64,000 nucleotides of DNA from Nematostella vectensis (taxonomy: Eukaryota; Cnidaria; Anthozoa; Actiniaria; Edwardsiidae): assembly GCF_932526225.1 (NCBI RefSeq), contig NC_064037.1, positions 18,142,471-18,206,470 of the forward strand, read 5' to 3'. How positions within the stretch are numbered: position 1 is the stretch's first letter; each line of letters begins with the position of its first letter. The translations under genes were made by a program, and so were the position numbers. The notes beneath the pieces were generated by a model that saw nothing but the letters and a program-made list of their open reading frames with translations, did no database searches and was not told where the DNA came from. Positions 10,555-22,149 of this stretch are shown piece after piece.

Positions 10555-13055
10555 ATGGAGACCCCTGCAAAGAAGAGAAGGGCTGATGAAGGGCCAGACT
10601 CTATAAAGTGCATCATCTGCCAGGAAAATACCAGAGAATTGCTTGTTTCCAATATAAGCGACGAAGCTTTTTAAAGCATTTTGCAGTATGCTCATTCTAG
10701 AGCTGCATACGGTGAGCATGAGTATGCTGCTACTAGTGAAATGCTAGAGGGGCTATCTCTTGAGGAATAAAGGCAAAACAAAGCCTCGTTCCATGCAAGT
10801 TGTCGGAAACGACTAGGGTCACTACGCAGCTCTTACAACCTGCAATTTGATTGGGCAAATGAACAATATCCGCACCTCGACACAAAGAACGAGAAAAATA
10901 GAGACAAAAGAACTCCTTTGTAGAACTAAGATAATAGGAGACAAAGCAGCTGCGTACTTACTCAACGACTAGTGAGTTCCAATAAGTTATCTCGTGCAAA
11001 AGCAAGATTTGAAAAGGCCGCTGCCGTGAACGATATCTCGGTCCTTGCGCGTACTCCTGGGAGGCCAAGCCAGTCATGTCCTCCATAACCACGCACGAGT
11101 GCAGATGTTCCAAAGAGGATAAAGCGCTCGTCTGCTACTTACAACGATCTGTGCTTTTTCTGTCAGACGCACGACGACAAAAAGGAAGTCCATGCGATAC
11201 AGACAGAAAGTAGGGGCAAACAGCTTTCTGATTTCGTCAAGAACTGTGACAATGATTTGACCAAAAGATGCTTTGTCAATAAATGTGCATTACCACCATA
11301 AGTGCTGGACCAAGCATGTCGCACGTGCTTCTGTGCCGAAAAACTCGAAGGACGCAACAACAAGAGAACAAAAGCATGAAGATCGAAAAGCTGCAGATAT
11401 TGAATTTCTTCACCTTGTGAAAGAGCTGCTTTCCAGAGGAAAGATTCTGAGCCTTGGTAAAGAGGAAAAGGCTTACAAAAATATCCTTGCAGACCATCAC
11501 TGTGACATTTCCCCTAGCAGAAAATATGTTAGAGAGCTGTTAACCGATCACATTGATGGTATTGAGTTCATAAGCGCATACCGCACAAATGAGTCGGATC
11601 GCATTTGCTTGTCTCCTGCAAAGATTGCAGCCATAGAGTCGGCCTTGAGTAAGCAATTAGATCATATTGAGCTGGAAACCATTTATTCCTGCGCAAAAGT
11701 CTTGCGAAAGGAAATTCAGGAGGCAGAAACTTGGACATTTAAAGCCGCATTGTCACCGGTTTACTTCCGGTCGATAACATAACAATATCCGATGATTTTT
11801 ACGGAAAACGCGAAAAATATTTCAAAATATTAAAGGAAAGTGTATATTGTAAGTTTCTTTGAGGGTATGATTGATAATTTAGAGCGGATGGCCTGTTAAA
11901 TATCTCGGATTTTAATAGATTCTTTTGTCTTTTATTTCAAAATATTGAAAGCAGAGTGTATATTGGAAGTTTCTTTGAGGATATGATTGATAATTTAGAG
12001 CGGATGGCCTGTTAAATATTTCGGATTTTAATATATTTTTTTTGTCTTTTAACGGTTGAGGTTTCCCTCGGACCTTTGGAAGTAAACTGGTGACAATGCG
12101 GCTTTAACTTTGTTAACTTTGATTCAATGGATTCTTGCTGGCGTTCTTTCTGACTTAAAAACGGCCCAACGAGAGAACGATATCAATAGCAAATCAATTG
12201 TTTTGGCCCAACAAATAATGTTCCAAACCAAATCAGATCGTCAGGTGAGGTATATGCCAAAGGCGGACGAGGAGAGGAGCGCCATGCGGTACCAGCGAGG
12301 GTATCCATTACAGGTCGGGGTAGAGCTCTTAGCTCAACATCAGTTCAGGAGCAAGTCGTTGATCGATGTTTTGCATGAGCTTGGAGTTTCCGTGGACTAC
12401 ACCCGAATACTACGGATAGAAACGCAGCTTGCACATGCTGTACTTGACAACCCTAGTGAGCACAACATGTTCATCCCTCCCAGGCTTTCAAAGGGCCCAT
12501 TCGTTTTCTTCAGTGTCGATAATTCTGACTATTGGAAGACACAACATACTGAAAAAACACGTTACATGCAACTGCAATGGTGGTGTTTCAGCGGAAGTCT
12601 GACGAAGTGAAAGTAGTTGACCTTGGGGCAAGCGACTCTTTGAAGTCCCTTCCTGTAGCATCTATTCCAGAGACGAAAATGCTCGAATGCCACACCCCCC
12701 AAAATTCGCAACCAAAGTGCTTCGGTTATGTACTCGACACAGACCCGACGAGTAATGTCACCAGAAAAGCAAAAGAGGATGATGTGGCGTGGACAATCGG
12801 TAATTCAGTAACAAAATCGCGTTCACAGAATCCTAAGATTCCTACATGGGCTGCTTACAATTCAAAGATATCCTCGACTACACAACAACTGACAACGGTT
12901 TCCATGATGTCTCTTTTGGCTGCTCCAGCGCACGAGTGGAGCACAATGCTTACAGTCCTGATGCAAGCGCAAAAGACCAATGCCGTTGTGACGGGCGAAA
13001 ACCGAAAAACTGTGATAACCTTCGAGGTAAAACTAGTTTCAACAAAAAGCTAGTT
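10555..13055 (+). pseudogene. Decayed multi-cysteine gene of unknown function
   Basis: The reading begins with ATG at 10555: METPAKKRRADE, then a CxxC pair (CIICQ), followed by an in-frame stop at about 10672. Further pieces follow after stops and frame changes. FHASCRK lies near 10790, LCFFCQTHDDKK near 11150-11180 and YHHKCW near 11290. Then comes a 169-codon helical stretch (11273-11739). After the MITE come 12110-12610 (GPFVFFSVDNSDYW) and 12577-13050 (IPTWAAYNS, then LLAAPAHEWSTMLTVLMQAQ). The repeated C-x2-C and H-x-C motifs suggest zinc binding. The style matches large multi-copy families of uncharacterised proteins in cnidarian genomes, some of which travel with transposons. I cannot name a function. 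It is broken by several stops and frameshifts and by a MITE. Confidence 0.6.
11739..12107. mobile_element. 369-bp MITE inside the decayed gene
   Basis: The ends are inverted repeats. The left begins TTAAAGCCGCATTGTCACC and the right is its inverse at about 12080-12107, one mismatch apart over about 28 bp. Removing it rejoins coding sequence: ETWTF on the left continues to TLLTLIQWIL on the right. Inside are two tandem copies of an about 117-bp AT-rich unit (about 11817-11933 and 11934-12049), sharing GATAATTTAGAGCGGATGGC. The target looks like TA or TTAA. Confidence 0.85.
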
Positions 13056-14190
13056 TCTAGAAAATTATGGGTTAACAGAAACAGGTGTGTTCTTCTGACA
13101 AGGGAAATAGGTATCTATATACCTAGAAAGTACCCGAGGCCCGATTTTGACCCGTAAAATATACGACGAGCATCCCTATCAGGTCGACATATGAGGACAC
13201 ACCCCCCCCCCCCTCCCTGGGCTTCAATATCTTCATCCTCATCACAGTCACCCACAACAGATCTGATCTTGCTAAAACAATTCTAAACAGTACACAGTTG
13301 TTAAAATAAGTGCATTTAGGGACTTGTTTTCTCTGTGAAAAACTACAATACAATGGATGTGGGTGGTGATCCAAATTTCCACTGAATTTTTACTGGAAGG
13401 TTTTAGTGCTAAAATACTTATCACAGAGCTTCTTTAAGCTCTTGCCCGGCAGCAGTGATATAGGCCATCGTCGTACATCTGAGGGGAGATATGCTTTAAA
13501 ATTTTGACATGATCTAGAACGAGGCCTGCGATTACATAGACGGCGGTTATCTTCGGGCTTCCTGTGCCCGAGGGGATAAGTCCCTGGGCTCAGGTTTTTC
13601 GCTCCATCTTGCAATCCGTCTGTCAAAGAGTCAAAGAGCGTAGTTCTTTTACCTCCAATTCTCTTTCCTTCTTCAAATTACTCAGCTTTTTCGCGTTCAT
13701 CAGCTAGCGAAGAAGGAGATATGAGTGAATTGAGTCTGGCATCTTTTTGAGAGTTCTTTGAATGACAAAGCCAACCGAACGTGTTCGAGAAATAGGTACG
13801 TTTTTTACTAAACCCAAGTCACTGGAATATGCCGTTCGTTAAAATACGTTGATATCGATGGAAGTGCTAAACAGTCGAAGGTGGGTGTGCTATTAAAACG
13901 AAAACCCCAACTTGTTTGGAACCTAGTTTAGTAAAGTGCCATTGTAACGTTTTCAACAAGCCATTCAACCTTGTCTTGGATTTCGTCCAGCAAAGTTTCT
14001 ACTTAAAAACACTATCAGAATCACCAGCTCTTGCTGCATACAAGTTCTCAATTCATAAGGCTAAGTTTTACAAGATCATAAAAGTAGCCGGGTATCTAAT
14101 ATTCGACTTTATACGCTCCTGAGCTTTATTCATACTCCAAGCTTAATCAAGTTACTTCGAGGACAAGTTTAAAATATAATAATTTAAATA
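13056..14190. other. Non-coding spacer
   Basis: No supported gene. It has a C-run (about 13202-13216) and, near 13163-13181, GACGAGCATCCCTATCA, the inverse of the motif at 6759. Short open frames on both strands show no recognisable motif. Confidence 0.45.
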
Positions 14191-14192
14191 TA

Positions 14193-16325
14193 CAGTACAG
14201 ACTGAATGTGTTTTAATATTTCGCGCGTGGATTCTGAGTGAATTCTATGTGGATTTTGCGTGGATTCCGAGTCCACTCAGTTTGTCCATGCACCTCTCTG
14301 GCTTCCTTGCACCAAGATCCATGCAGTAGTTTTGCTCATTAAAAGATCGAGTGTACATTTCATCAGAGTGACGTTACAATCTATGTATAAAGACCTACTG
14401 TACGAAACATCAAGTTTACGAAGTTCGCTTAACTTTACATGGATACATCTCCCGGGGGGGTGCTCTACTTATTTTTGGGTAGGGGTGTGCCGCCGAGGTC
14501 TCAAAAACCTGACCCTATCAGAGACCAAAAATCCTCAATTTCTATACCCTACCAGAGACCTACAGCTACAATTACATACCATACGGCAGACTTAAAGCTC
14601 AAAAGTGGGAAAACCCTTTGACGATCACAAAGGAAGATGAAGATTTGGTGGTGCAATAAACCTGCCTGTGAAATTACACGTTTCTCTTTGCAATATTCCA
14701 AACGCAAGGCAGCTACGACACGATATCAACATGCCTTGGTTTAGGTTGTGAAATCAACATTGCAGATGCTAGGATTGACGATACAAACAACACCGACAAG
14801 CCTAATACAGATAACAAAGTGTGACTGGTATTAACACTTGTCAAACCCCTGTAGGTTATGTTTCCACAAACTTATAATTGACTCTCCAGTACTATTGTCT
14901 TCAAGGGTGGTCCAATAAGTCGTGATGAAAGCGGAAATTCACTGTCAATCAAATGGTGTTTAAATAAATTGTATTTTTCGCTTAATGCGGCAATGTATTT
15001 ATTGGGCAGCCATACTGACAACTTTGCCCACTCTACCAGAGACCTAACAAGAAAAAAAAGATACCCTACCATAGTCCGACAAGCAAAAAAAAGATACCCT
15101 ATCATAGACCTATCATAGATATCAGGTATACTTCTTCTCTGAAAGTAAATGTTCTTTAAACTTTCTCACATATGTCTTCTAAGGAAAAATAAACCTACAA
15201 CATTCTGCATTCAGCCATTTTCCAAAATAGTGTGGTTGTAGGCAGGCTTGAATGAAATACAAAGGAATTTTCACACATTTGAATAAATCTTGAGAAATGG
15301 TCTCACATATTTTTCCCTACGAACATATAGAAACTAAAAAGAAACACAAATCAGGGACAACTCCCAGCACAAATACATGTTTCCTAGATAAATCCACGGT
15401 GACTTGTTTGAAAATAAAAGAAACTCTACCTGACTTCATGGCGCAGACTGATCATGGGAAGAAAGATCGAACGCAATGTAACACAGCAAAAAGACTTTAA
15501 AACAATTTGTTGTTGTTGTGAAGCACTCAGTCTTCCTTCTACCCTCCTACGCAGAGCTTTCTGTGTTGCTCGTTTACTTTGCTCTACATTAATGACTTGA
15601 CAGGGTTCTGGGCAAAATGTAGTTTTTTGGTTCGAGCATGTGTTTTGATTTTCTTTGATAATATCTGCTTTTATGGGCAACAAGCAAAGAGATCTTGGAG
15701 ATATTAAAGTTAAGCGGAAAAAAAAAACATTCGTTTGGTTCTTAATTCTAAGAGCTTTTGGTTAATGCTTGTTTTCTGAAGTCTTCCGTAAAAATCTACG
15801 AAATATCGACTTTGTTGTCAGCAAGCTGTTATTCATCCGAGTACAGTACACTCTTTTTTATAAGAACGTCAAGCCTAAGATTTCACCCAATTTTAAGAAC
15901 ATGCCGAGGCTCAGATAACAGAATTTTTTCTTTTTTAGTCCTGATTCATTCTATAAATTGCAAAACCAATTTGTGCTCATAAAACAACCTTGTTATTTCT
16001 ATTAATCATTAGTGTAATTCTCTTCCTTATCATTCCTTGGGTATTCTTATATTCACTAAAATTTAAGAATATATGTTGTTAAGAACATATTCAGCCTTGA
16101 AATTTCCCAGAGATAAGAACATCGCAGAAAATTAGACGTTCTTATAAAAAAAGAGTGTAATCAAGCATTGTGTTGAGTTTCAGTATTTGGCGATGTGGTC
16201 CCACCACTGTACACTGCACTCCACTCACTGGTTTTCCAAGCAGTGCATGAACCCCACCCAGAACTCACTCAGAATCCACGCCGAATCCACGCTGGACAAT
16301 GTTAAAATACTTTCAGTCTGTACTG
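14193..16325. mobile_element. TA-flanked TIR element, 2.1 kb, no transposase
   Basis: The left end CAGTACAGACTGAA (14193) and the right end TTCAGTCTGTACTG (ending 16325) are inverted repeats with TA on each outer side (14191-14192 and 16326-16327). Similarity runs further in: GTGTTTTAA against TTAAAATAC, and CGTGGATTC-type motifs on both sides. TA duplication and a CAGTA-like end fit the Tc1/mariner-pogo superfamily. The interior holds no transposase, some CCAGAGACCT-like repeats (about 14517-14565 and 15040-15115), and a nested MITE. Confidence 0.8.
15849..16157. mobile_element. Nested 309-bp TA-flanked MITE
   Basis: The terminal inverted repeat starts CACTCTTTTTTATAAGAACG at 15849 and ends with its inverse at 16157, one base of A-run difference. 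TA lies on both outer flanks (15847-15848 and 16158-16159). TTAAGAACAT-like motifs recur inside. It lies within the larger 14193-16325 element, so it inserted later. Confidence 0.9.
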
Positions 16326-16327
16326 TA

Positions 16328-16819
16328 ATAATCTTGATAAAAGAATGACAGTTATTCACTAGAGCTAAATGTCCAGACTCTCAACCACTCTTTGCGGAAT
16401 CAGATGTATGATCACAGCTGTTGCATGTGTTTTTTTGTAAAAATGCAGACTTTCAGTCAACCTCTGATATATTTTTCAGGAAAATGGCTGAGGCTCATTG
16501 CATCTTACCTGGAATCCTCTGTGACACATGGTATAATGTGGAAGCTTGTGGATTAAAGGTGGACTCCCTTGCAAAACTTGTAATCTTTCAGGGTAGGTAA
16601 AGTTTATACATATATAGTACTAACGGAAAGTAATGCAAAAGAAATTGGCAGAAGTCCACCGAATTACGGCCTTTTGTTCTCACTCTGAAAGTTCAGATTT
16701 TTCCCCAAAGCTGTTTACAGTATTTTTGGCTGTTCAAACCAGCTAAAATTCCAGTACGATCATCAAACAACATATGCGACATAAGAAAGATGTTGTCAAA
16801 TTAGGAAATTTATAAAACC
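16328..16819. other. Non-coding spacer
   Basis: AT-rich sequence between two mobile elements. I see no gene, repeat or motif worth calling. Confidence 0.5.
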
Positions 16820-17833
16820 TTAACACATTGACCCCTCAACCGGCCTGTACCGGCTTTGGGAAGTACCCACAACCTCAAAAATTCATAAATGCAAAATAAA
16901 CACAACAAGATGAAGATACTCAGGCATCAGTCTAAGGGATAAATGGCATCTATGGGATAAAATGCATCCGACCAAGGTGTTGGCATCTACTCTTAAGCCA
17001 AATAATAGCACAGGTTCTTTGACAAATCTCAAATAGAACAAGGAGAGAAAAGCAGAATCACCCCTCTCAATAAAACGCTCAAAATACCACACAAGGGATA
17101 GAGATCAGCAAACACAGCTCAAGACACAAATAGATACCTTTATTCTGATCCTCCAGGTACATTTCCATGGCCTCAAAACACAATGTCCACTCCTTGAAGG
17201 CTTGTACAACCACGAAAATGTCTTTACGTATTTCAAAGCATTCTGGGAGATCCAGGGGAAAATTCACAAGGGTAGGGCCAGTCAACACTCCTCTCCCCAA
17301 AGTCAGATGGTTTTTTTATAAGTCTTTTCATCCCGAAGCCAAACAAATCAATTCCAGGTCATACAGACCCAGAATAGCAGTGTAAACAATTTTGGTATTA
17401 ATTTGGTGTCAGAAAAGACAGCATTTGGGAGAGCTGTGGTGATTCATTAGAAAATTATTTTCTCATCCAGGCAAAGCCAAACAAGAAAAAATCATCAGGA
17501 ATCCACCTTTGCTTGCAAATATCCATAAGCAAAGCACTTAATTATGCCCCAAAAGACTTCATGATGTCCTGAGGCACTCTCCTAATATGCTCATAGGTGT
17601 ATTTTTGATGAAAAATACAAGCAACCACCAACTTGTGCTGGCTTCAGCACAACGATGAGGGATTAAAAGTTGGGACTGCAAAGCACTGTTGGGAAGCTTG
17701 GATACCGCTGACTAGGTGCAGCTGTGTTTGACTTTGACGGGCTGTATAAAACTCATTATAGGGGGGAAGGTATCTGTTTTTAGTCTGTTTTTTGTAAATT
17801 CAGTTAAAAAAAAGCCAGGAGTCAATGGGTTAA
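16820..17833. mobile_element. TTAA-flanked dispersed repeat, copy A
   Basis: The left end reads TTAACACATTGACCCCTC (16820) and the right end GAGTCAATGGGTTAA (ending 17833), giving imperfect inverted termini outside which TTAA is the likely target. The first roughly 800 bp are closely similar to 51415-52212 (copy B), with scattered substitutions and small indels, so this is a dispersed family. A conserved stretch (ATTTCCATGGCCTCAAAACA and the following 100 bp) is shared. There is no transposase, so it is probably a non-autonomous piggyBac-like element. Confidence 0.8.
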
Positions 17834-19284
17834 GCATGGAGTTTGTTTACATGTGTAATCGCAAATTTTTTTGCATTACTTTCCATCAGTACTGTAGTGA
17901 TAAAAATCTGTGAATGATTTGAGGGATAAGCTAGATTAACTTTAAAATACTGAGTACGCAGCACCCATCAAAAGCACACTTATAAAGAAGTTTGCAGCGA
18001 TTTTTCAACAACTATAGTATATGCTTTTTCAAGAACAAACCTTTGATGGCTGAAAGCCATATTCACCTCTTTCCCAGTCAGGAATGTTTCTTAAAGCCCT
18101 GGTGTGACTCACATACAGACATGTTGCACTCTCAAAAGCAAAGAAATGGTTGCTTTTTATGAGGTCATTAGCCGCAAACAAACTTAACATGATGCAAGTA
18201 TCGGCACTTGATGTTTATGCTGTTCTACTTTTGTACAATGTCCACAGAAAACCCCTTCTTCTTGGCTAGTTCTTTTTAGGCTTTTGGAAAAATATATTCA
18301 CTCATTATGCCCACACTTATAGATTTCACATGGGGGTGTCTCTTTTACACTCTGCAGATTCTGAGACTGCATCATGGCACTCCTCCTCCACCTGTTACCC
18401 TCCCTCCGATACCTGTCTATAACATTCACACATGATCCTGAATCATCTGCTGCACAGGTACAGCCTGTACCAAATGTGTAAATTCCTCCAGAAATGTAAT
18501 TTTTGATGATGAATGTTCCATTTTTGCTTAAATGGCAGAGTGTACCATAGAACTCCATACATTATACTCACATTGCCCATTTCCAGCTTCCCAAATCATC
18601 TTCTCCAAGCCTCATCATTATTTCCTTCCTGACATGTGGGCAAACAATTTTTATCATATCACAGTACCTGTTTTCAATATAAAGTTTATTCCTAGTTTAT
18701 AATGCGTAGTTCTTGTTGAACCGTGGTTGACAGTGGATACACAACAGTTACAGGACAAAAGGGTGTACAGTATTTTAGTTGCTTTTAGTAAGGTTACCAA
18801 GAAAATACTACTTGCTGGTTTATTTTATTTACTATTACATTGTTGATAACCAACCATAGAGAGAAATGGGGGCTTGGGGTGAAACATATATTTCTCTTAT
18901 TCTTTTATAAGTGACTTATTAAAAATAAAAGAATGATGTAACAAATTAATCTCAAACCCCAATAAAATTTTAAAGTAGTAACAAAGAAAATTAAGGGATA
19001 AAAAACATATATAATACAGTATGTAATTATTAAAAATTTATTTATAGAATAGAAATGATATTCTACTTCGTTATTACATACATGTGATAAGCCTAGTTTT
19101 AATGGGTTTAGGAATATTGCTAAAGAAAATTTACTCTTCATCTTATTATTTATGGTCAAACACTGTAATTTGGGAAATCTTAGCCAAAATATTGCAAAAG
19201 GTATTAAACTAAAAGTTAAACTGAATGCAAGAATGAATACAAAACACAGCTTAAACGAGATTATACATTATATCAATAGCAAAG
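17834..19284. other. Non-coding spacer
   Basis: No supported gene. A minus-strand open frame at 18558-18298 has several cysteines (CTCAADDSGSC) but no motif I recognise. The right part is strongly AT-rich and leads into the satellite. Confidence 0.4.
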
Positions 19285-21258
19285 AAGAACTTCTGCTGCG
19301 TGATCTAACATGATCATGTCTGTTAAATCAATGGAACTTCTGCTGCCTGATCTTACATGATCATGTCTGTTAAATCAATGGAACTTCTGCTGCCTGATCT
19401 TACATGATCATGTCTGTTAAATCAATGGAACTTCTGCTGCCTGATCTTACATGATCATGTCTGTTAAATCAATGGAACTTCTGCTGCCTGATCTTACATG
19501 ATCATGTCTGTTAAATCAATGGAACTTCTGCTGCCTGATCTTACATGGTCATGTCTGTTAAATCAATGGAACTTCTGCTGCCTGATCTTACATGATCATG
19601 TCTGTTAAATCAATATAACTTCTGCTGCCTGATCTTACATGATCATGTCTGTTAAATCAATGGAACTTCTGCTGCCTGATCTTACATGATCATGTCTGTT
19701 AAATCAATCGAACTTCTGCTGCCTGATCTTACATGATCATGTCTGTTAAATCAATGGAACTTCTGCTGCCTGATCTTACATGATCATGTCTGTTAAATCA
19801 ATCGAACTTCTGCTGCCTGATCTTACATGATCATGTCTGTTAAATCAATGGAACTTCTGCTGCCTGATCTTACATGATCATGTCTGTTAAATCAATGGAA
19901 CTTCTGCTGCCTGATCTTACATGATCATGTCTGTTAAATCAATATAACTTCTGCTGCCTGATCTAACATGATCATGTCTGTTAAATCAATGGAACTTCTG
20001 CTGCCTGATCTTACATGATCATGTCTGTTAAATCAATGGAACTTCTGCTGCCTGATCTTACATGATCATGTCTGTTAAATCAATGGAACTTCTGCTGCCT
20101 GATCTTACATGATCATGTCTGTTAAATCAATGGAACTTCTGCTGCCTGATCTTACATGATCATGTCTGTTAAATCAATGTAACTTCTGCTACCTGATCTT
20201 ACATAATCATGTCTGTTAAATCAATGGAACTTCTGCTGCCTGATCTTACATGATCATGTCTGTTAAATCAATGGAACTTCTGCTGCCTGATCTTACATGA
20301 TCATGTCTGTTAAATCAATGGAACTTCTGCTGCCTGATCTTACATGATCATGTCTGTTAAATCAATATAACTTCTGCTGCCTGATCTTACATGATCATGT
20401 CTGTTAAATCAATGGAACTTCTGCTGCCTGATCTTACATGATCATGTCTGTTAAATCAATCGAACTTCTGCTGCCTGATCTTACATGATCATGTCTGTTA
20501 AATCAATGGAACTTCTGCTGCCTGATCTTACATGATCATGTCTGTTAAATCAATCGAACTTCTGCTGCCTGATCTTACATGATCATGTCTGTTAAATCAA
20601 TGGAACTTCTGCTGCCTGATCTTACATGATCATGTCTGTTAAATCAATGGAACTTCTGCTGCCTGATCTTACATGATCATGTCTGTTAAATCAATATAAC
20701 TTCTGCTGCCTGATCTAACATGATCATGTCTGTTAAATCAATGGAACTTCTGCTGCCTGATCTTACATGATCATGTCTGTTAAATCAATGGAACTTCTGC
20801 TGCCTGATCTTACATGATCATGTCTGTTAAATCAATGGAACTTCTGCTGCCTGATCTTACATGATCATGTCTGTTAAATCAATGGAACTTCTGCTGCCTG
20901 ATCTTACATGATCATGTCTGTTAAATCAATGTAACTTCTGCTACCTGATCTTACATAATCATGTCTGTTAAATCAATGGAACTTCTGCTGCCTGATCTTA
21001 CATGATCATGTCTGTTAAATCAATGTAACTTCTGCTACCTGATCTTACATGATCATGTCTGTTAAATCAATGGAACTTCTGCTGCCTGATCTTACATGAT
21101 CATGTCTGTTAAATCAATGGAACTTCTGCTGCCTGATCTTACATGATCATGTCTGTTAAATCAATATAACTTCTGCTGCCTGATCTTACATGATCATGTC
21201 TGTTAAATCAATATAACTTCTGCTGCCTGATCTTACATGATCATGTCTGTTAAATCAA
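19285..21258. repeat. 47-bp satellite, about 42 copies, with higher-order repeat
   Basis: Head-to-tail 47-bp monomers contain CTTCTGCTGCCTGATCTTAC then the 12-bp palindrome ACATGATCATGT and CTGTTAAATCAAT. Variants at the first bases (GGA, CGA, ATA, GTA) and marker changes (GATCTAAC, CTACCTG with ATAATC) recur in the same order. The 16 monomers starting at 19615 match the 16 starting at 20367, so there is a 752-bp higher-order unit. The array starts with a divergent monomer and ends abruptly at about 21258. It has no unique spacers. Confidence 0.97.
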
Positions 21259-22120
21259 TGTGCTTTAGGGGTCACTTCTTCTCTTACCTTTCATTCCTTT
21301 GTGTCTGCCAAAGTGGCGCTTGTTACACGTGCCCAGGCCTCTGGCTGGCACGAGTCTTAAAATGCTGTTTGTTGTTTCTATGTCTTGCTAACAGGCAAAT
21401 GTAGACAGGCGTTCCTTGCGCAGCTGCTAGGTAATTGGTTACAATCAATTGGGCTACCTGTGTTTAGTGCAGCGGTATCGCGCGCCGACATAAATTGAGT
21501 ACGCAGAAGAAAAAATTCTCTCCTCTCATTTTGGCATTACTACTATTTTCTCAAAAACAATCATTTGTGCTATTAGAATTTGCTCTAGTTTCTCTAAAAC
21601 AGCAAGCTCATCAGGGATTTCACGAACCTCATTTTATTGCTTGTTATGGTACTTCACTCTTGATTACCTTGGAATGACATGTTTTACAGATGTACTCCTT
21701 ACCATTGAATAATTGCTGTACATCATTAAAAATATTCTCCAATTTTTACTTCTGTCTGTGTAAAGCAATGACTGACTTTTGATATACAGCATGTAGCATA
21801 CTGTAGCATTCTATTACAAACACAGAGGATGTAATAAGGTCCTTCTTTGGTGAAAGTTGGAAAAAATAATCTGTTCAATGATCATTAGATCATGCTGTCT
21901 ACTGTAGCAGATCTCCAATAATGGGATTGCATGATAAGTGAAAAAGAAATTTAATAAACTGCAATTACTAAGTTGTACTACTAAGTTGTTGTAGTTCTTA
22001 CTTGATCATTAATATTAATTGGACATACTTGATCATTGTTAGTATTTGAAATAATCTCCCCCGATTTGGTAATATGCACACCTCTGAGACCAAATTCAAC
22101 ATTGCTGTTTATATGAAGAA
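21259..22120. other. Non-coding spacer
   Basis: Unique sequence between the satellite and the DIRS-like relic. No gene is supported; short frames lack motifs. Confidence 0.45.
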
Positions 22121-22149
22121 CTTGAAAGTATTGCTTTAAATCATTTATT

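Noticed and set aside
19285-21258. CRISPR-like array of regular repeats
   Set aside because: Units abut with no unique spacers, and the genome is eukaryotic. It is a satellite. The same applies to 5873-6473 and 62552-62919.
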